In this document: piece by piece, positions 1 to 12,074 of the stretch | Position numbering within the stretch: the first letter of the stretch is position 1 | Layout: the number at the start of each line of letters is the position of its first letter | DNA from: Closterium sp. Naga37s-1 | Taxonomy: Eukaryota > Streptophyta > Zygnematophyceae > Desmidiales > Closteriaceae | Direction of reading: 5' to 3' | Length of the DNA stretch: 64,000 bases | Assembly: GCA_947471745.1 (NCBI GenBank) | Contig: CANJKZ010000922.1 | Location: 1,949,001 to 2,013,000 of the forward strand | Notes under the pieces: generated by a model | Seen by the model: only the letters and a program-made list of their open reading frames with translations | Databases searched by the model: none | What the model was told of the DNA's origin: nothing | Program-made: the position numbers and the translations under genes

Positions 1-211
1 TGCTATTGGCATGGCCGATAATCCTATCCTGAATGGGCTGAACAAGCACATGAAGATTAAGTGGCACTGGGTGAGGCAGATGGTGAAGGAGGGGATTGTT
101 GAGCTTCACCATGTGAAGGCTAGCAAGCAGACGTCAGATTTTCTCACCAAGAGACTTCCCGAGAGCGCACATTGGAAGTGTGCTAAGATGTGTGGCATGG
201 CATTGCACTAG
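1..211 (+). mobile_element. Ty1/copia remnant: C-terminal tail of the RNase H domain
   Basis: The open frame ends with a stop at 209-211 and reads as the extreme C-terminus of a copia Pol polyprotein: an ADNPILNGLNKHMKIKWHWV segment (the K-H-I-D/K-hyF block that follows copia RNase H), then GIVELHHVKASKQTSDFLTK, the usual 'tsdqlADifTK' motif, then a short tail. The rest of the element lies outside the window. Its wording differs from the other copia copies here, so it belongs to another family. Confidence 0.75.
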
Positions 212-1007
212 TGTGGGCAGCAGTGTCGTGAGTGCATGTGTGATTGTGTGCATGAGAGTTTGCATGTGTGTAAGTGTGTGTGTATGTAGTCCGTTAGTCT
301 GAGGCGGATTTTGTTGGATGCACGTCATTCTGAGTGCATGTCATCCTAACGTCCTGCCGAGTGCTTGTGCTCTTTGTGCTTGCATGATTTGCATGAGCAT
401 ATGTCATTGTGCATGGCTGTTGGATATTATTATCTCTGTGTTTTTCTCCAAGTTTAAATGCTTGATCATGCAGGAGAAATCCAGAGCTTTCCAACGATAC
501 AAAGATCGCCTTATTCTGACCAAGATCGCCCAAGTTACAAGATTTCCAAGACTTGGATTTCTTATTACCTTTTGGGGTTATATCTAATTTGGGTGATTAC
601 TTGGACATGACTATAAAGGGATCTTTGGTTGGGTGGTTAGGAAGGCAACTTTGACTTTTGGATTGGGGTGGCTAGAAGTTTCTAGCATGGGTTGCAAATA
701 TTGCAACACCTAGGCAAAATCCAACTAGATTGGATTTTGCATGTGACACCTCAAGGACCTCATGATGAGGGTTGCATCCTTGCTGCTATGAAGGTTCCTA
801 CCATCCTTCCCAAGCTCTTGGAGAACCCCTTCCCTCTCATGGTTCTCTTGGAGTCCCCAACTCCAACTTTCTATGCCCTCATGCTTGTACTTCCTCTACC
901 ATTCTAGTCATGCGGCTGCTGGACATTTTCAAGTGGTTCTCACTCTATAGACCATCTTTTTAAGTGATTTGAATTGGAGATGGTAGCTAAGTCAAAGGCG
1001 CACAATT
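212..1007. other. Non-coding stretch, probably LTR or 3' region of the leftmost copia element
   Basis: It follows the copia stop directly, starts with TG, and is rich in TGTG near 212-290. A TATA-like box (TATAAAG, 612-618) sits mid-way, as expected for an LTR promoter. No second copy lies in the window, so the LTR ends cannot be fixed. The small reading frames in it have no recognisable features. Confidence 0.35.
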
Positions 1008-3560
1008 CTACTGAGTGGATTTGCGTTTAGTTGAGAATTGAGTTCGTTGTAAGCTCTCAAAGTGACGGACCATGAACAACCGCTCAGCCTTCACCAAGGC
1101 TATTGCGGCTCCGTCCGAAATGACAAAGATCAGGTTGTCGCCGTAGACAAGGCTATTGAACGATGTAGTGCTACTGCAAACAAAACGAGAAGGGCCAGCT
1201 GAAGATGGGAAGCAGCCGAGAGCAGCAAAGTAGTGTGTAACGTGTCGTGCCATCCACGAGGAGCCTGGCAAGGACTGTAAACTAGCTACCGAAGGCTCCA
1301 CTGGGTCCCAAAGAGAGAATGACCCAGTGAAACTAGGTGGACGGCGAAGCAAGGTCTGCTCGTGCATGCTGCCTTGGTGGAAGGCAGTAGATAATTTATG
1401 TGAGCGGAGCTCGTAGTCGCGCTGTGCCGTGATGTGGAGCAGTACCCGAAGAGTGGTCATCTTTGAGGTGGAGGAGAAGGTCTGAAAGGAGTCTACCCCC
1501 TCTCGCTTACTTAAGCCTCTCGCCACATAAAGCCCCTTGTAGATACACAGCGCTCCAGGTGGCCGCGTCAATTGAAGATCCACATCCCATCGACTATGTT
1601 CGCCTCAAGAGGGGAAATTGCATCGACGTAGGTGCATGTGGATCTCCAAGTTGCCATATCTCCGTCCATGGCCGCTATCCACTTTGAGGCCCATGGTCCC
1701 GAGGATGTCAACAGCGTCTGGGTCACCCTCAGGGGCTAGTAGCACGACACAGAGGTGAGGAGAAACTGCCACAAGGAAAGCCAGTTCGAACTGCCTGTCC
1801 TCCAGGACGTCACTGTGAAGGTTTGGAGCACCATGGATGTACGGAGGACGGGTAGGAGCTGAGACCACTTGAGTGGCGTAGTCAAGGCTACAAGTGGAGG
1901 CAAAGTGGACGATAACAGCAAAAAGATTAGAGACAGACAACAGAGTAGTAGTAGGGTCAGTGACGAGGGAGGAAAGGACACAGGAGACTGTGGGACGAGT
2001 GGCATGGAGGAAGTTAGATTTGACTAAGAAGGTAACGAGGAGAGCATAAGGTGGAACACCAGGGGCGAGAGAACAGGGGGCCATAGAGTGATAACCGGCC
2101 CCAGGAGACAAAGGACAAGCACGGGAAAGATGAGGAAAGGGAGAAGAGACATGAGAAAAATCAGGAAGGAGAGGAGGAGACAGCAGAGAACGAGGCAAAA
2201 AAATAGCCGGAGATAGGTCCGGGAGAGGGAGTGGTGAGGAGAAGGTGGGAGGACTGTCTGTTGAAGGGTAAGGAACACCAAGAAGGCGAAGGGCAGTCAC
2301 AGGCGGCAATGACTGCTACTGTGGCAACTGCTGCCACGGTGGCTACTACTGCGGCGGATGTGGCTGCTGCTGCTAGCGGTGGTGCCGCCGATATTGCTGC
2401 TGCTGCTACTACAGTCTCGTCGAACGTCATGGGCCTGCGGCACCCTTAGGTTCCAAACCTCCTGCAGTAGCACCCCCAAAGCTAGCACCCCTAAAGCTAG
2501 AACTCTCAGAGCCAGCACCCCCAGAGCCAGCACCCCTAGAGCGAGCACCCCTGTAGCAAGCGACCACCTTAGCTGCACCCCCCGAACCAACACCTCTAGC
2601 AGTAGCACCCCCATAGCGTGTAACGATCGGTCACTGCGGCAAAAACGGCTTCTGCGGCGACTGCAAGGACGAGGCTGGGGACGACAGAGACTACATTAGC
2701 GGCTGCGATGGGGTGGTGATACAGGAGGCGCGCCCTCACTCACTGGGCCTCGAGAGTCAGCTGTCTCCCCCACCGGCCCAGCCAAAGGAAGGGGGGTGAC
2801 TTGCGTACACTAGACAGGGCAGGACGCGAGGGTAGGGGAGCAAGCAGAGGAATAGGACCAGAGGGAGGAGTGAGAGTGAGAAACAGGGTAGGGGAGGAAA
2901 CTAGGGTACGACAGTTAGGGAAGGGAGTGTAGAAACAAACAGACTCGTTAAAGGTAACGTTACGAGAGCTGAAGAAACGGCGAGACAAAGGGTGGTAGAA
3001 CAGCCAGTCATGGGGGTCTAGGGGTAAACCGGGGAAGAGACTAGGGAGAGTGCAAGCTGAGAGCTTGTCCATGCGAGGATCACAGATCTGAGCAAGGTAG
3101 CCCTAAACGCGGAACATAGGCACAGCATCAGGGGACCCAGTCCATAGGAGGGTCGGCGAAACATGCCATGAGACACGGAGCCACGTCCTAAGTTGGTGCG
3201 CGGGATAGCTGATAGCAAAAGGCCACTGAAAATGGGGGGCACTGGCATGGCATATGGTGGTACAAGCGATCTACATGACCAAGACAGTGCAACGCTCTGC
3301 GATCCCATTTTGCAGGGACAAGTCTGGTAACGAGTACTTCTGGCAGATGGTCTCCGTACGAAAGAATTGCTCAATCCAACATGACGCGAACTCACCACTG
3401 TGGTCAGGGTGCTGACAAAGCACAGACTAGGTGCGCTAGGTGCGGACGACCATGAGCCACGGGAGGAGAGCGTCAGGCACGTCGCCCTTCCGCTGCAAGG
3501 AAAACACCGTGGTGTAGAGGGAAATGTCGTCCACAACTGCTAGGAGGTAGCGCTCCTCGC
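1008..3560 (-). mobile_element. Old, heavily decayed Ty1/copia remnant
   Basis: Minus-strand translation gives pieces of reverse transcriptase near 1008-1600 (wording like TTLRVLLHITAQRDYELRS), the Ala/Gly-rich linker near 2290-2650, and integrase-core wording near 3050-3540, in the same order as the better copies further right. No LTRs are visible. It is broken many times and is clearly older than elements A, C, D and E. Confidence 0.75.
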
Positions 3561-4243
3561 TCGGCCGAGTGACTCGGGTGCTTCTTTTCTGCGCTGATCA
3601 GTGGCCATCGAATTGGGAGAGACAAGCTCAGCTCACATAGTATATAGTGGCTGCTTTCGCCCAGTGAAACTCTTCCGTGCCAACGATAGTGAGGAGATCT
3701 TACCAGGAGGAATTCGTGTTCGATTTATTTGTTCATAATACTTTTGTTACTCGGAACCGTTAACAGATCAGCCGTGAAGGAGCTGAAGGGCTTTTGCCCT
3801 GATCGCATGAAATCATTTCTGTGCGAGAAGACATTTCATGTAGGGCTGACGGCAATGCTATGGACTTAGGATTGGAAGCACAGACACCCGAACCTAGTGA
3901 AGCACAGACACTATTTATCTAATTTTTTGCACCATAGCTTCATTAAGATTTGGCAGCAGGGTAGCTTGATGGACGCTAGGCTCAGTGACCTGTTGTGCAT
4001 GTCAATGTTAGAGTATGAGCCCGACTGGCCTGTCGTGCTAGAGATTCGGCGCTACTACCGTAAGAGAGAAAGCCCTTCAGCACATCACGGGCACGAGATG
4101 ATGCAACGGGCTAAGTGGGAGAGGCCAAAGGAAAGGAGGTAGTGGATGATATAGAACATTATATGCTTGTGCACCCTGATGTGGAGAGTGATGGAGAGAT
4201 AAAATATGTAATTCAAGCGTGTAACTTGTGATATTCTATAAGG
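3561..4243. other. Unassigned DNA ending in a poly(A) run
   Basis: An 81-codon frame at 3897-4142 (plus) has no recognisable domain; I considered a transposase tail but could not support it. The segment ends directly in a long A-run, so it could be the 3' part of an old retroposed sequence oriented to the right. Confidence 0.3.
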
Positions 4244-4272
4244 AAAAAAAAAAAAAAAAAAAAAAAAAAAAA
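4244..4272 (+). repeat. Poly(A) run, 29 A
   Basis: An uninterrupted run of 29 A. It could be the tail of a retroposed sequence lying to its left, or a simple repeat. No matching target duplication was found around it. Confidence 0.6.
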
Positions 4273-4375
4273 CAGCCTACCACGGCTGAAATATCAGCTA
4301 CAAAGGTACCCTCAATACCAAAATTTCATACTAAGGGTACGGTCTTCGGGTACGTTATTGGCGAGTGTCAAATTT

Positions 4376-4568
4376 CCTGACACAAGGCTATCGAAAGCTC
4401 CGATCTTTCCACGTCATCATAAATTGAATCCAAACCATTCACAGCTTCGTGTGTACCCTTAGCCGATGTCACGCTCGCTGACACAAGGCTATAGACGATT
4501 TAGATCATTCCACAACATCATGCTTGAAATCTGAACCCTTCGCAGGTTTGTGTAAGGGTTCCAAACAC
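4376..4568 (+). repeat. Diverged tandem duplication, about 101-bp unit, two copies
   Basis: Both units start with CTGACACAAGGCTAT (about 4377 and 4478) and continue in parallel: a GAT..TTCCAC block, a CATCAT block, then TTCG..GTGT and a pyrimidine-rich end. Similarity is obvious but imperfect, so the duplication is old. No coding sense was seen. Confidence 0.5.
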
Positions 4569-4607
4569 CCTAACTCAAAATTTTATGAGTGGTATATTCA
4601 ACCCTAA

Positions 4608-5125
4608 GGGCGCGTGTGATCTTTTCTGAAGTTCCGAAAAAAGGGCGAACTTTGGGTGGTTACCTGTTTTGCAAATGTCGCAAAACTTTATTGGCGAAGG
4701 CATGGGCATTTTGGGCGCACATAAGTGCGAATGTCAAATGTGAACTTGACTTGAGTCGGGTGGGTGAACGTGCGTGTTCATGTTGAAGCGAGCATGTGGT
4801 GTTTTCAGCACAAACGAGGACTATGCGAAACATGGGACTGCTTCGTGAAGCGGGAAATGGCACATCGAAAACAGATGCGCAGTATGTTGACGTGGCGCGC
4901 TGTCAAGGCGATTGTACCGGGTAACCTACACTACCTACGAGCTGCTCATCGCCTTCCCTATAAGGTCGAAATTCCGTGTTCGACCTTGCATGTGTGATTG
5001 TTCCGCAACTGTGTTGGGGACCCACTGTTCGAAGTTCGCTCCAAGGAGAGTCGAGTTTTGTTCGACATATGTTCAAATGCTACATTCGACCTAAAAATGT
5101 AAACTTCCACACATCACACGCGCCC
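4608..5125. mobile_element. TIR element 1 (MITE-like, PIF/Harbinger-style TAA target duplication)
   Basis: The left end reads GGGCGCGTGTGAT and the right end is its reverse complement. The element is flanked by TAA on both sides (4605-4607 and 5126-5128). It is 518 bp and has no transposase. A 3-bp TWA duplication with G-rich ends fits non-autonomous PIF/Harbinger elements; the superfamily is an inference because no source transposase lies in the window. Confidence 0.7.
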
Positions 5126-5128
5126 TAA

Positions 5129-6004
5129 GACCAACCCAGGGGGCTGGCCAAGACACAAAAATCTGCCTTGAAGCAAGGGTGCACTTTCGCGGGGGTGGTT
5201 TTTTGGGGCATTGTTAGTGCACACCCTTTGACGCTTGCTGATTTGAGGGCGAATTGTTTAGGGTACAGAGAGAGGGGTGATAGGACAGGGTGGCATTGAA
5301 AGGAGAGCAGGACGAGAGGGGAGAGAGGGCGTGGAGTTGTGTTTGACCGAGTAGGGAAGAAGGTGGAGGGCGCGCAAAATGGCACAATGAACTTTTTTTT
5401 CCGCGATCAAAAGAAGAGATGTTACCCCGGGATAGGCGCTACAACGATGCGAGGAGAGGCACGGCGAGGGCAAAGGGAAGGGCGCTGTGACGGCGAGGGG
5501 AGAGGCACATCGATGGCGTGCATGAGAGGCACGGCAACCGCGCACATGAGAGGCGCGGCGACTGCGAAAGGAGGCGCTGCGACGGTGAGGGGGGAGGCGT
5601 ATCCGACGGTGAGGAGAGAGGGGAGGCGCATCCCACGGCGACAAGAGAAGCGCTGCGACAGCGAGGGCGTTGCTCACTGAGGGGCGATGCAGTGTCCAAG
5701 CGAGTGCACTGGGTTGGCGGACGGGAAATGCTGTGTTGCGCGTGGGGAAGGGTCCTGTAGGGCGAGTTGTATGCCCCAACGGAGCCGGCCTTCTACCGTT
5801 GCCTCTATTCTGATTTTTTCTCCCTTCATCTTTAGAGCAGAAGTTCGGATCTGAATTGATGATACTCGCTGGTTTCTCTCAGCGGAGAGACGAAACTCAG
5901 TAAATGAACCATCTCTCACTACTTGTGAGTTGTGGCGATTACCCTGTCCGCTACGACAGATAGCGAGAAGTTCTAAGCTCTGTCTGAGTACCGCTTCCTA
6001 AGGC
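5129..6004. other. GC-rich DNA between TIR elements with irregular repeats
   Basis: From about 5440 to 5680 it contains loose repeats built on GAGGCGCTGCGACGG-like words, which keep several frames open on both strands; none resembles a known protein. Bases 5155-5200 match, in inverse orientation, 7085-7120 next to TIR element 3. No host gene can be supported here. Confidence 0.35.
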
Positions 6005-6007
6005 TAA

Positions 6008-6844
6008 GGGCGCGTAACCATTTTGTCCCTGACGGTTTGTTTATTGGAAAGTCCGTTCGAAATTGGTGAAATATTTCGCACATAACCATGCGACGTCGCC
6101 ATCACAACATAACCGAGTGGAACTTTTATGTGAAAAGGGAAAGAACCGAACACACGAACGGTTACGATTCGTCAGAAACGGACGGGTCAAAAATGGTGGC
6201 TTGTAGTTGGTGTCAGAGGTCCACTGGTGATCCCCGATTGATCCTAGGGAAGGGTTACAGGCTCGTTGTCCTGGGGGGTTATGGGCACACTGGCCCGCTA
6301 CTTAACAAGCCCTTTTATCCCAGTGGTCTAGTGACTGGGATTTTGACATGGTATCAGAGCGAAGGTCTCGGGTTCGAATCCCAGTGTGTCCACTTCGGGC
6401 ATCCCAGTGCGGAGGGGTGTCATAGGTCCACTGGTGATCCTCGGTTGATCATAGGGAAGGGTTACAGGCTCGTTGTCCTGGGGGGTTATGGGCGCACTGG
6501 CCCGCTACTTAACAAGCCATTTTATCCCAATGGTCTAGTGACTGGGATTCTGACAGTGGGAGCGCGAAATCTCGCTGAGACTGCGGCAACATACGAAAAT
6601 TACGACACTCGCTGACCCGAATCGCAATGCTATCTGTGTGAAACTTACGACACTCGCCTGATGGCGTAACATGACCCAGTTTCGCGCGAAACCCTAAACT
6701 TTGAAAAGGTTCTACTTCACAGTTCAAAACTCAAAAGTCTATTTCGATAAACGGACGGTTGCGTATAGGAATCACAACCGTCCGTTAATCGAACGTTCGT
6801 TTTCAAACGCAACATCAAGAAAGAAACAAAATAGTTACGCGCCC
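6008..6844. mobile_element. TIR element 2 (MITE-like), interrupted by a TRIM
   Basis: The ends match as an inverted repeat of 19 bp (GGGCGCGTAACYATTTTGT), and TAA flanks both sides (6005-6007 and 6845-6847). A 345-bp TRIM at 6211-6555 sits inside; without it the element is about 490 bp, close to elements 1 and 3. No transposase is encoded. Confidence 0.75.
6211..6555 (+). mobile_element. TRIM (terminal-repeat retrotransposon in miniature), single copy
   Basis: Two 138-bp LTRs (6211-6348 and 6418-6555) run from TGTCA to TGACA. The left LTR is followed at once by a primer site TGGTATCAGAGC (6349-6360, initiator tRNA-Met type). The internal part is only about 69 bp and ends in a G-rich polypurine tract. 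The 5-bp flanks GTTGG and GTGGG are a near-perfect target duplication. It has no coding capacity and depends on an autonomous LTR element. The same family occurs at 52556-53107. Confidence 0.85.
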
Positions 6845-6847
6845 TAA

Positions 6848-7127
6848 TGAGAGCTCATGGCGGCCCCTCAGATTTTGTGGTTGGGTTGTTGTCGAGTGAG
6901 TTGTGTTTTGGTACACAAACTCCACTGCGGTCCCTGCAAGTTCCCAACCTTGTTTACTTCGCGCACTACTGGCAGGGGGAACATCTCGTCACTCTCCGCA
7001 GGGATTGGGGCAATTATTTGTCGCCTCCCATGCCCTACCACAAACCCGGTAACCATCCATAGGCAAGTGATAAACCTTTGCCTCCACCCCCCCCCAAAGT
7101 GCACCCTTGCTTTAAAATCTACCATAA
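6848..7127. other. Spacer between TIR elements 2 and 3
   Basis: No gene is supported. The last part (about 7085-7120, CCCAAAGTGCACCCTTGC) is the inverse of a stretch near 5165-5200, so the sequences beside TIR elements 1 and 3 are related. Confidence 0.35.
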
Positions 7128-7588
7128 GGGCGTGTAAAATCCCCGCACACATGCGAAGTTTACTTTTGGCCGGATTTTCGTCGACCATTGGTCGACATTT
7201 CTTTCGCGAAATTCGACGGATTGGTCGACTTAGTTTCGTCACTTTTACAACCACTATTTTTTTTCTTTTTTCTTTTGTTCACAATACACAGATGGCACAA
7301 GAGTATTAAAACATAAATCAATCGTAACTGAGCATGAGAGGCCGTAACCCAGAACCAGCCTCAAAGTCAGCTTCTAGGGCGGGTGCAGAGCCCCCTTCGC
7401 AAGATTCCACAGCTCGCCAAAATTCCGAGTCCACTTCCAACCCTTCACCACCGTGCTTCTGATGTGGCCAAGTAACTGGTCCTCCTGCTCTGCCAGCGCA
7501 TAGGCCTTCCCGTGTCGTTTCAAACCGCACCCCCTGTCCAAATTTTTCCCCATAGCCCGGGTGTACACCTTCACATGCAGCCGGAAAG

Positions 7589-7720
7589 TGTCCGAACATT
7601 ATAGCTTTTACATTTGTGTAGGGTATAGTGGGGTAGCCCATAAGGGGTACAACCCAATTAGGGTTAGTACTTGTACCCAATTCATTGCTAGTTCATTCAT
7701 TCTCGTTCGTTACTTTCACA
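7589..7720 (+). repeat. 5' LTR of copia A
   Basis: 132 bp, TGTC...CACA, followed by a primer-site-like sequence for initiator tRNA-Met. It shares the block GTACAACCCAATTAGGG with the LTRs of D and H, placing the three in one clade. Confidence 0.9.
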
Positions 7721-7794
7721 TGGAAACAGAGCAGGGCCCACCACCTGCTACGCTGCGAGTAACCCCTAGGCCCGTCGCTCCTAGCCCGCGACCA

Positions 7795-8935
7795 GCCCGT
7801 ACCTAGCCCGCGACCGGCCCGTACCTAACCTGCGCTCGGCCCCGTCTCTTGCCCGCGCCCGGCCCCGTACCTAGCCCACGCCCGGCACGTACCTAGCCCG
7901 CAATCGGCCCGTCCCTAGCCCGCGACCGGCCCGTACCTAGCCCGCGCCCGGCCCCGTCTCCCGCCCGCGCCCGGTCCTTACCTAGCCCGCGATCGGCCCG
8001 TACATAGCCCGCGATCGGCCCGTTCCTAGCCCCGCGCCGGCCCGTCTCTCGCCCGCGCCTGGCCCGTCTCTCGCCCGCGATTTGCCCTTACCTAGCCCGC
8101 GACCGGCCCGTACCCAGCCCGCGCCTGGCCCCGTCTCGCGCCCGCGCCCGGCCCGTACCTAGCCCGCGATCGGCTCGTACCTAGCCCGCGACCCGCCCGT
8201 ACCTCGCCCACGCCCGGCCCCATCTCTCGCCCGCGCCCCGCCCATACCTAGCCCGCGACCGGCCCGTACCTAGCCCGCGCCCAGCCCCGTCTCACGGCTG
8301 CGCCCGGCCCCGTACCTAGCCCGCGCCCGGCCTGGTCCCCAGCCCCGCCCGGCCCCGTACCTAGCCCAGCGCCCGGCCCCGACCCTAGCCCGCGCCCGGC
8401 CCCGCCTCCCGCCCAGCGCCCGGCCCTTACCTAGCCCGCGATCGGCCCGTACCTAGCCCGCGCCCGGCCCGGTCCCTAGCCCCGCTCGGCCCCGTACCTA
8501 GCCCGCGCCCGGCCCGACCCTAGCCAGCGCCCGGCCTCGTACCTAGCCCGCGACCGGCCCGTACCCAGCCCCCGCCCGGCCCCGTACCTAGCCCCGCCCG
8601 GCCCCGTACCAAGCCCGCGCCCGGCCTCGTACCTGCCCAGCGCCCGACCCGTCCCTAGCCCGCGCCCGGCCCCGTACCTAGCCCGCGCCCGGCCCCGTCC
8701 CTAGCCCAGCGCCCGGCCCCGTACCTAGCCCACGCCCGGCCCCGTCTCACGGCCGCGCCCGACCCGTACCTAGCCCGCGCCCGGCCTGGTCCCCAGCCCC
8801 GTCCGGCCATGTACCTAGCCCCGCGCCCGGCCCCGTCCCTAGCCCAGCGCCCGGCCCCGTACCTAGCCCGCACCCGGCCCCGTACCTAGCCCGCGCCCGG
8901 CCCCGTACCTAGCCCGCGCCCGGCCCTGTCGGCCC
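7795..8935 (+). repeat. Minisatellite leader of copia A
   Basis: About 1.1 kb of imperfect repeats built on CTAGCCCGCGCCCGGCCCC with CGTAC spacers, lying between primer site and gag. It is very GC-rich and keeps several frames open without coding sense. Confidence 0.85.
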
Positions 8936-11900
8936 CTTGCCCAACTGTCACTGCTGCTACTACTACAGCTGCTACTACTGCTACTACTGTTGCTACTCTA
9001 TCCTGCGTGCTGCACAGCTATGGCTTCGCTTCGGGTTCTCGCGTTTGATCATGAGGGTAGACCGGTTCAGTTTGACACGTGGCTAGACGACCTGCAGCTG
9101 TACCTACTGAGCGATTCTAAGGACAGTGTCTCGCTGTTTGACCTAGCGTCAGGCGCTGCTACTGCCCCTCCCGCCACAGCTGACAGTTCGACTCACTCAC
9201 AGTGGCTTACTCGTGACGCTGCTGCCCGCTTAGCCATTCGCAACCACCTGCCATCAGCTGAATGCGCTCACTTCGGACACCACAGGACAGCGCAGGCACT
9301 GTACAGCGCAGGCACTGTACGACGCTGTAGTCGCTCGCTACTCCTCCCCTGCCACTGCTGCTCTAGGCCGCCTTCTTCTGCCCTACCTGTTCCCCGAGCT
9401 GTCCGCCTTTACCACAGTCGAGGACCTTGTTTCCCACCTTTGCGCTACTGACGCTCGCTACCGCGCTGTCGTTCCTGCTGAGTTCCTTGACAGGAACCAG
9501 CCCCCGATGTACATCACTCTCTACTTTATAGTCACCCGCCTCCCCGACTCTCTTCGATCTGTCACGGACCACTTCCTCTCTCTTGACCCCACCTCCCTCA
9601 CTGTTGACCTTCTCTAGCAGCATCTCCTCATAGCTGAGACTAGTGCAGTTGCTGTAGGTGCTGCTCGTGGCACTCCGCGCCCGCCCTTCTTTGAGGGGTG
9701 TTCCCCTTCCCCCCTTGCCCCCTCCTACGCCTCTACTGCTGCTGCAGATGTCTCTGTTCCTGAGGACGTCGGGGCTGCTTCTGCTAGTGCGAAGCGCCGC
9801 AGCAGCAAGGGCAAGGGTAGCCGGGGTGGTGGAAGTGGCAGCGGCGATGGTGGAGGTGGCAACGGGAGTGGTGGTGGGGGCAGCAGTGGAGGTGGTGGCG
9901 GCGGTGGGACTGTTGGCGGGAGTGGGGGCTCTAGTGGCGGTGGTGGAGGCAGCGGTGGGAGTGGCGGCAGTGGAGGCGGTGGGACTGGTAGCGGTGGGAG
10001 TGGCGCTCGGCATGTCGGTTCTGGGGGTGGCCAGCGTTAGCAGCAGTAGTGTCGGAGCGAGACCCCACCTCCCCAGCAGCTTCGTGAGTGGTTTCTGCGA
10101 GAGGCGTCTGGGGGTAGTTGCCCGTATGTCATTCGCACGGGTGACCGTGCTGGTCAGACTTGCAGGCGGGCTCACACTCAGCACCGTTGCTTCTCCCGCC
10201 TCGACGTCGCTTGGCGTGCTGAGTTTGGTGACGACGTCGAGCTCCCTCGCTGGGCAGATCTGCTTAAGTCTAGGATTGCTATTTTTTACCTAGACTTTGA
10301 TGCTATTCTCTCTGCTATGTATGCTTTGTCTGTTAGTGCTGAGGGTGACTGTTACCGGTGTGTGCCGCCTGACCCAGGTATAGCTGCTGCTGCTCTAGGT
10401 GCTAGTGAGTCTGGTACTCTCCCTGGTACTGCGCCTGCTGAGCCCTTGCACACTTTCACGTTGGACTCCGGCGCCTCGCGCTGTTTCTTTCGTGACAGCA
10501 CCACCCTCACTCCTCTTCCTGCACCTGTCCCGGTCCGACTGGCTGACCCCTCCGGGGGACCGGTCGTGGCCCGTTCCTCAACTGTCCTCCCGTGTCCGGC
10601 AGTTCCGTCCAGCTCTCTGTCAGGTCTTCACCTCCCCTCGTTCTCTAAGAAATTGGTGAGTACCGCTGCCCTCCAGGATGCGATGGTCACTACGACCACT
10701 CCTGGGGGTCAACGTGTGTCGATCTGCACGTGCACGCGGACGGGGCGTCACTTGGCCACGTTCACTCGTCGGCCAGGGTCGAGTCTGTACACACTCACTA
10801 CCGAGCCTTCTCAGGTCGCTGCGTCTTCTCAGGTGTCCGCGTCAGGTCAAGTAGCCGCCTCTTGCTCGTGTCGCCTCCTGTCGCACCAGACTCTTCTGTG
10901 GCACCACCGTCTCGGTCACCCCTCCCTGCCACGCCTTCGTGGCATGCACATTCGCCTTCTTGTCTCTGGCCTCCCCAGGTCTCTGCCTCCCCTGCCGCCC
11001 TCGCCTGCCCCGCCCTGCTTCGCTTGCATCGAGGGGCGGCAGCGCGCCGCTCCTCACTCCTCCTCGTTTCCCTCGACGACTGCTCCTCTGCAGACTCTCC
11101 ACATGGACGTGTGGGGCCCAGCCCGCGTCAGTGGACAGAGCCGCGAGCGCTACTTTCTGCTGGTAGTTGACGACTACACGCGGTACACCACGGTCTTCCC
11201 CTTGCGCAGCAAGTGTCAAGTCGTTGATGTCTTGATCCCTTGGATCCGCACAGTCCGTCTCCAGCTCCGCGAGCGTTTCGGCCAGGACCTTCCTGTCCTT
11301 CGTCTGCACTCTGACAGAGGTGGTGAGTTCTCCTCCACCCTCTTGCGGGACTTTTGTCGTGGGGAGGGCATTCTCGAGTCGTTCACGCTTCCGGACTCCC
11401 CTCAGCAAAATGGGATTGCTGAGCGCCGCATTGGCTTAGTCATGGAGGTCGCTCGTACCTCTATGATCCATTCGGCCGCTCCCCATTTTCTGTGGCCGTT
11501 TGAGGTCCGGTACGCTGCACATCAGCTCAACCTCTGGCCCCGTGTCTCCTTGCCGGAGACCTCGCCCACACTGCGTTGGACGGGGGAGGTTGGCGATGCG
11601 TCGGTGTTCCGGTTCTAGGGATCTCGTGCCTTTGTTCGCGATACGTCTGCGGACAAGCTCTCCCCCCGTGTTATCCCCTGCGTCTTCCTTGGCTTTGTCC
11701 CCGACGCGCATGGTTGGCAGTTTTACCACCCCACCTTGCGACGTGTCTTCCCTTCTCAGGACGTCACGTTTGGCGAGTTGGTTCCCTTTTACCGCCTCTT
11801 CCCCTACCGCTCTGCCCCTCCCCCGCCCCCGCCGCTCTTCCTCGCTCTCGGTCCCCCTCAAGTAGACCCCCTCCCGCCCCAGGGTCGTGCTCCCTCAGGT

Positions 11901-12074
11901 GTGTCTCACGTAGACCCTCTCCCTGGTCCTGGGCCTGTTCAGGTAGCTGTCAACTCAGGTGCTGCTCGAGGTGCTGCGTCTGGGGGTGCGGAGCCTGGGG
12001 GTGCGGAGTCTGAGGGTGCTGAGATTGGGGGTGCTGAGCCTGGGGGTGTTGCGACTGGGGGTGCTGAGCCTGGG

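Noticed and set aside
3897-4142. 81-codon frame considered as a transposase tail
   Set aside because: No diagnostic motif could be identified and no partner exons or TIRs lie nearby.
5258-5779. Overlapping Arg/Ser/Pro-rich frames on both strands
   Set aside because: They sit on irregular GC-rich repeats; six-way openness and composition indicate no real gene.
6320-6395. tRNA gene or SINE (A and B box-like words, GGTTCGAATCC)
   Set aside because: The words straddle the LTR end and primer site of a TRIM with 138-bp LTRs and a target duplication, and no cloverleaf acceptor stem forms. Kept only as a finding about the TRIM interior.
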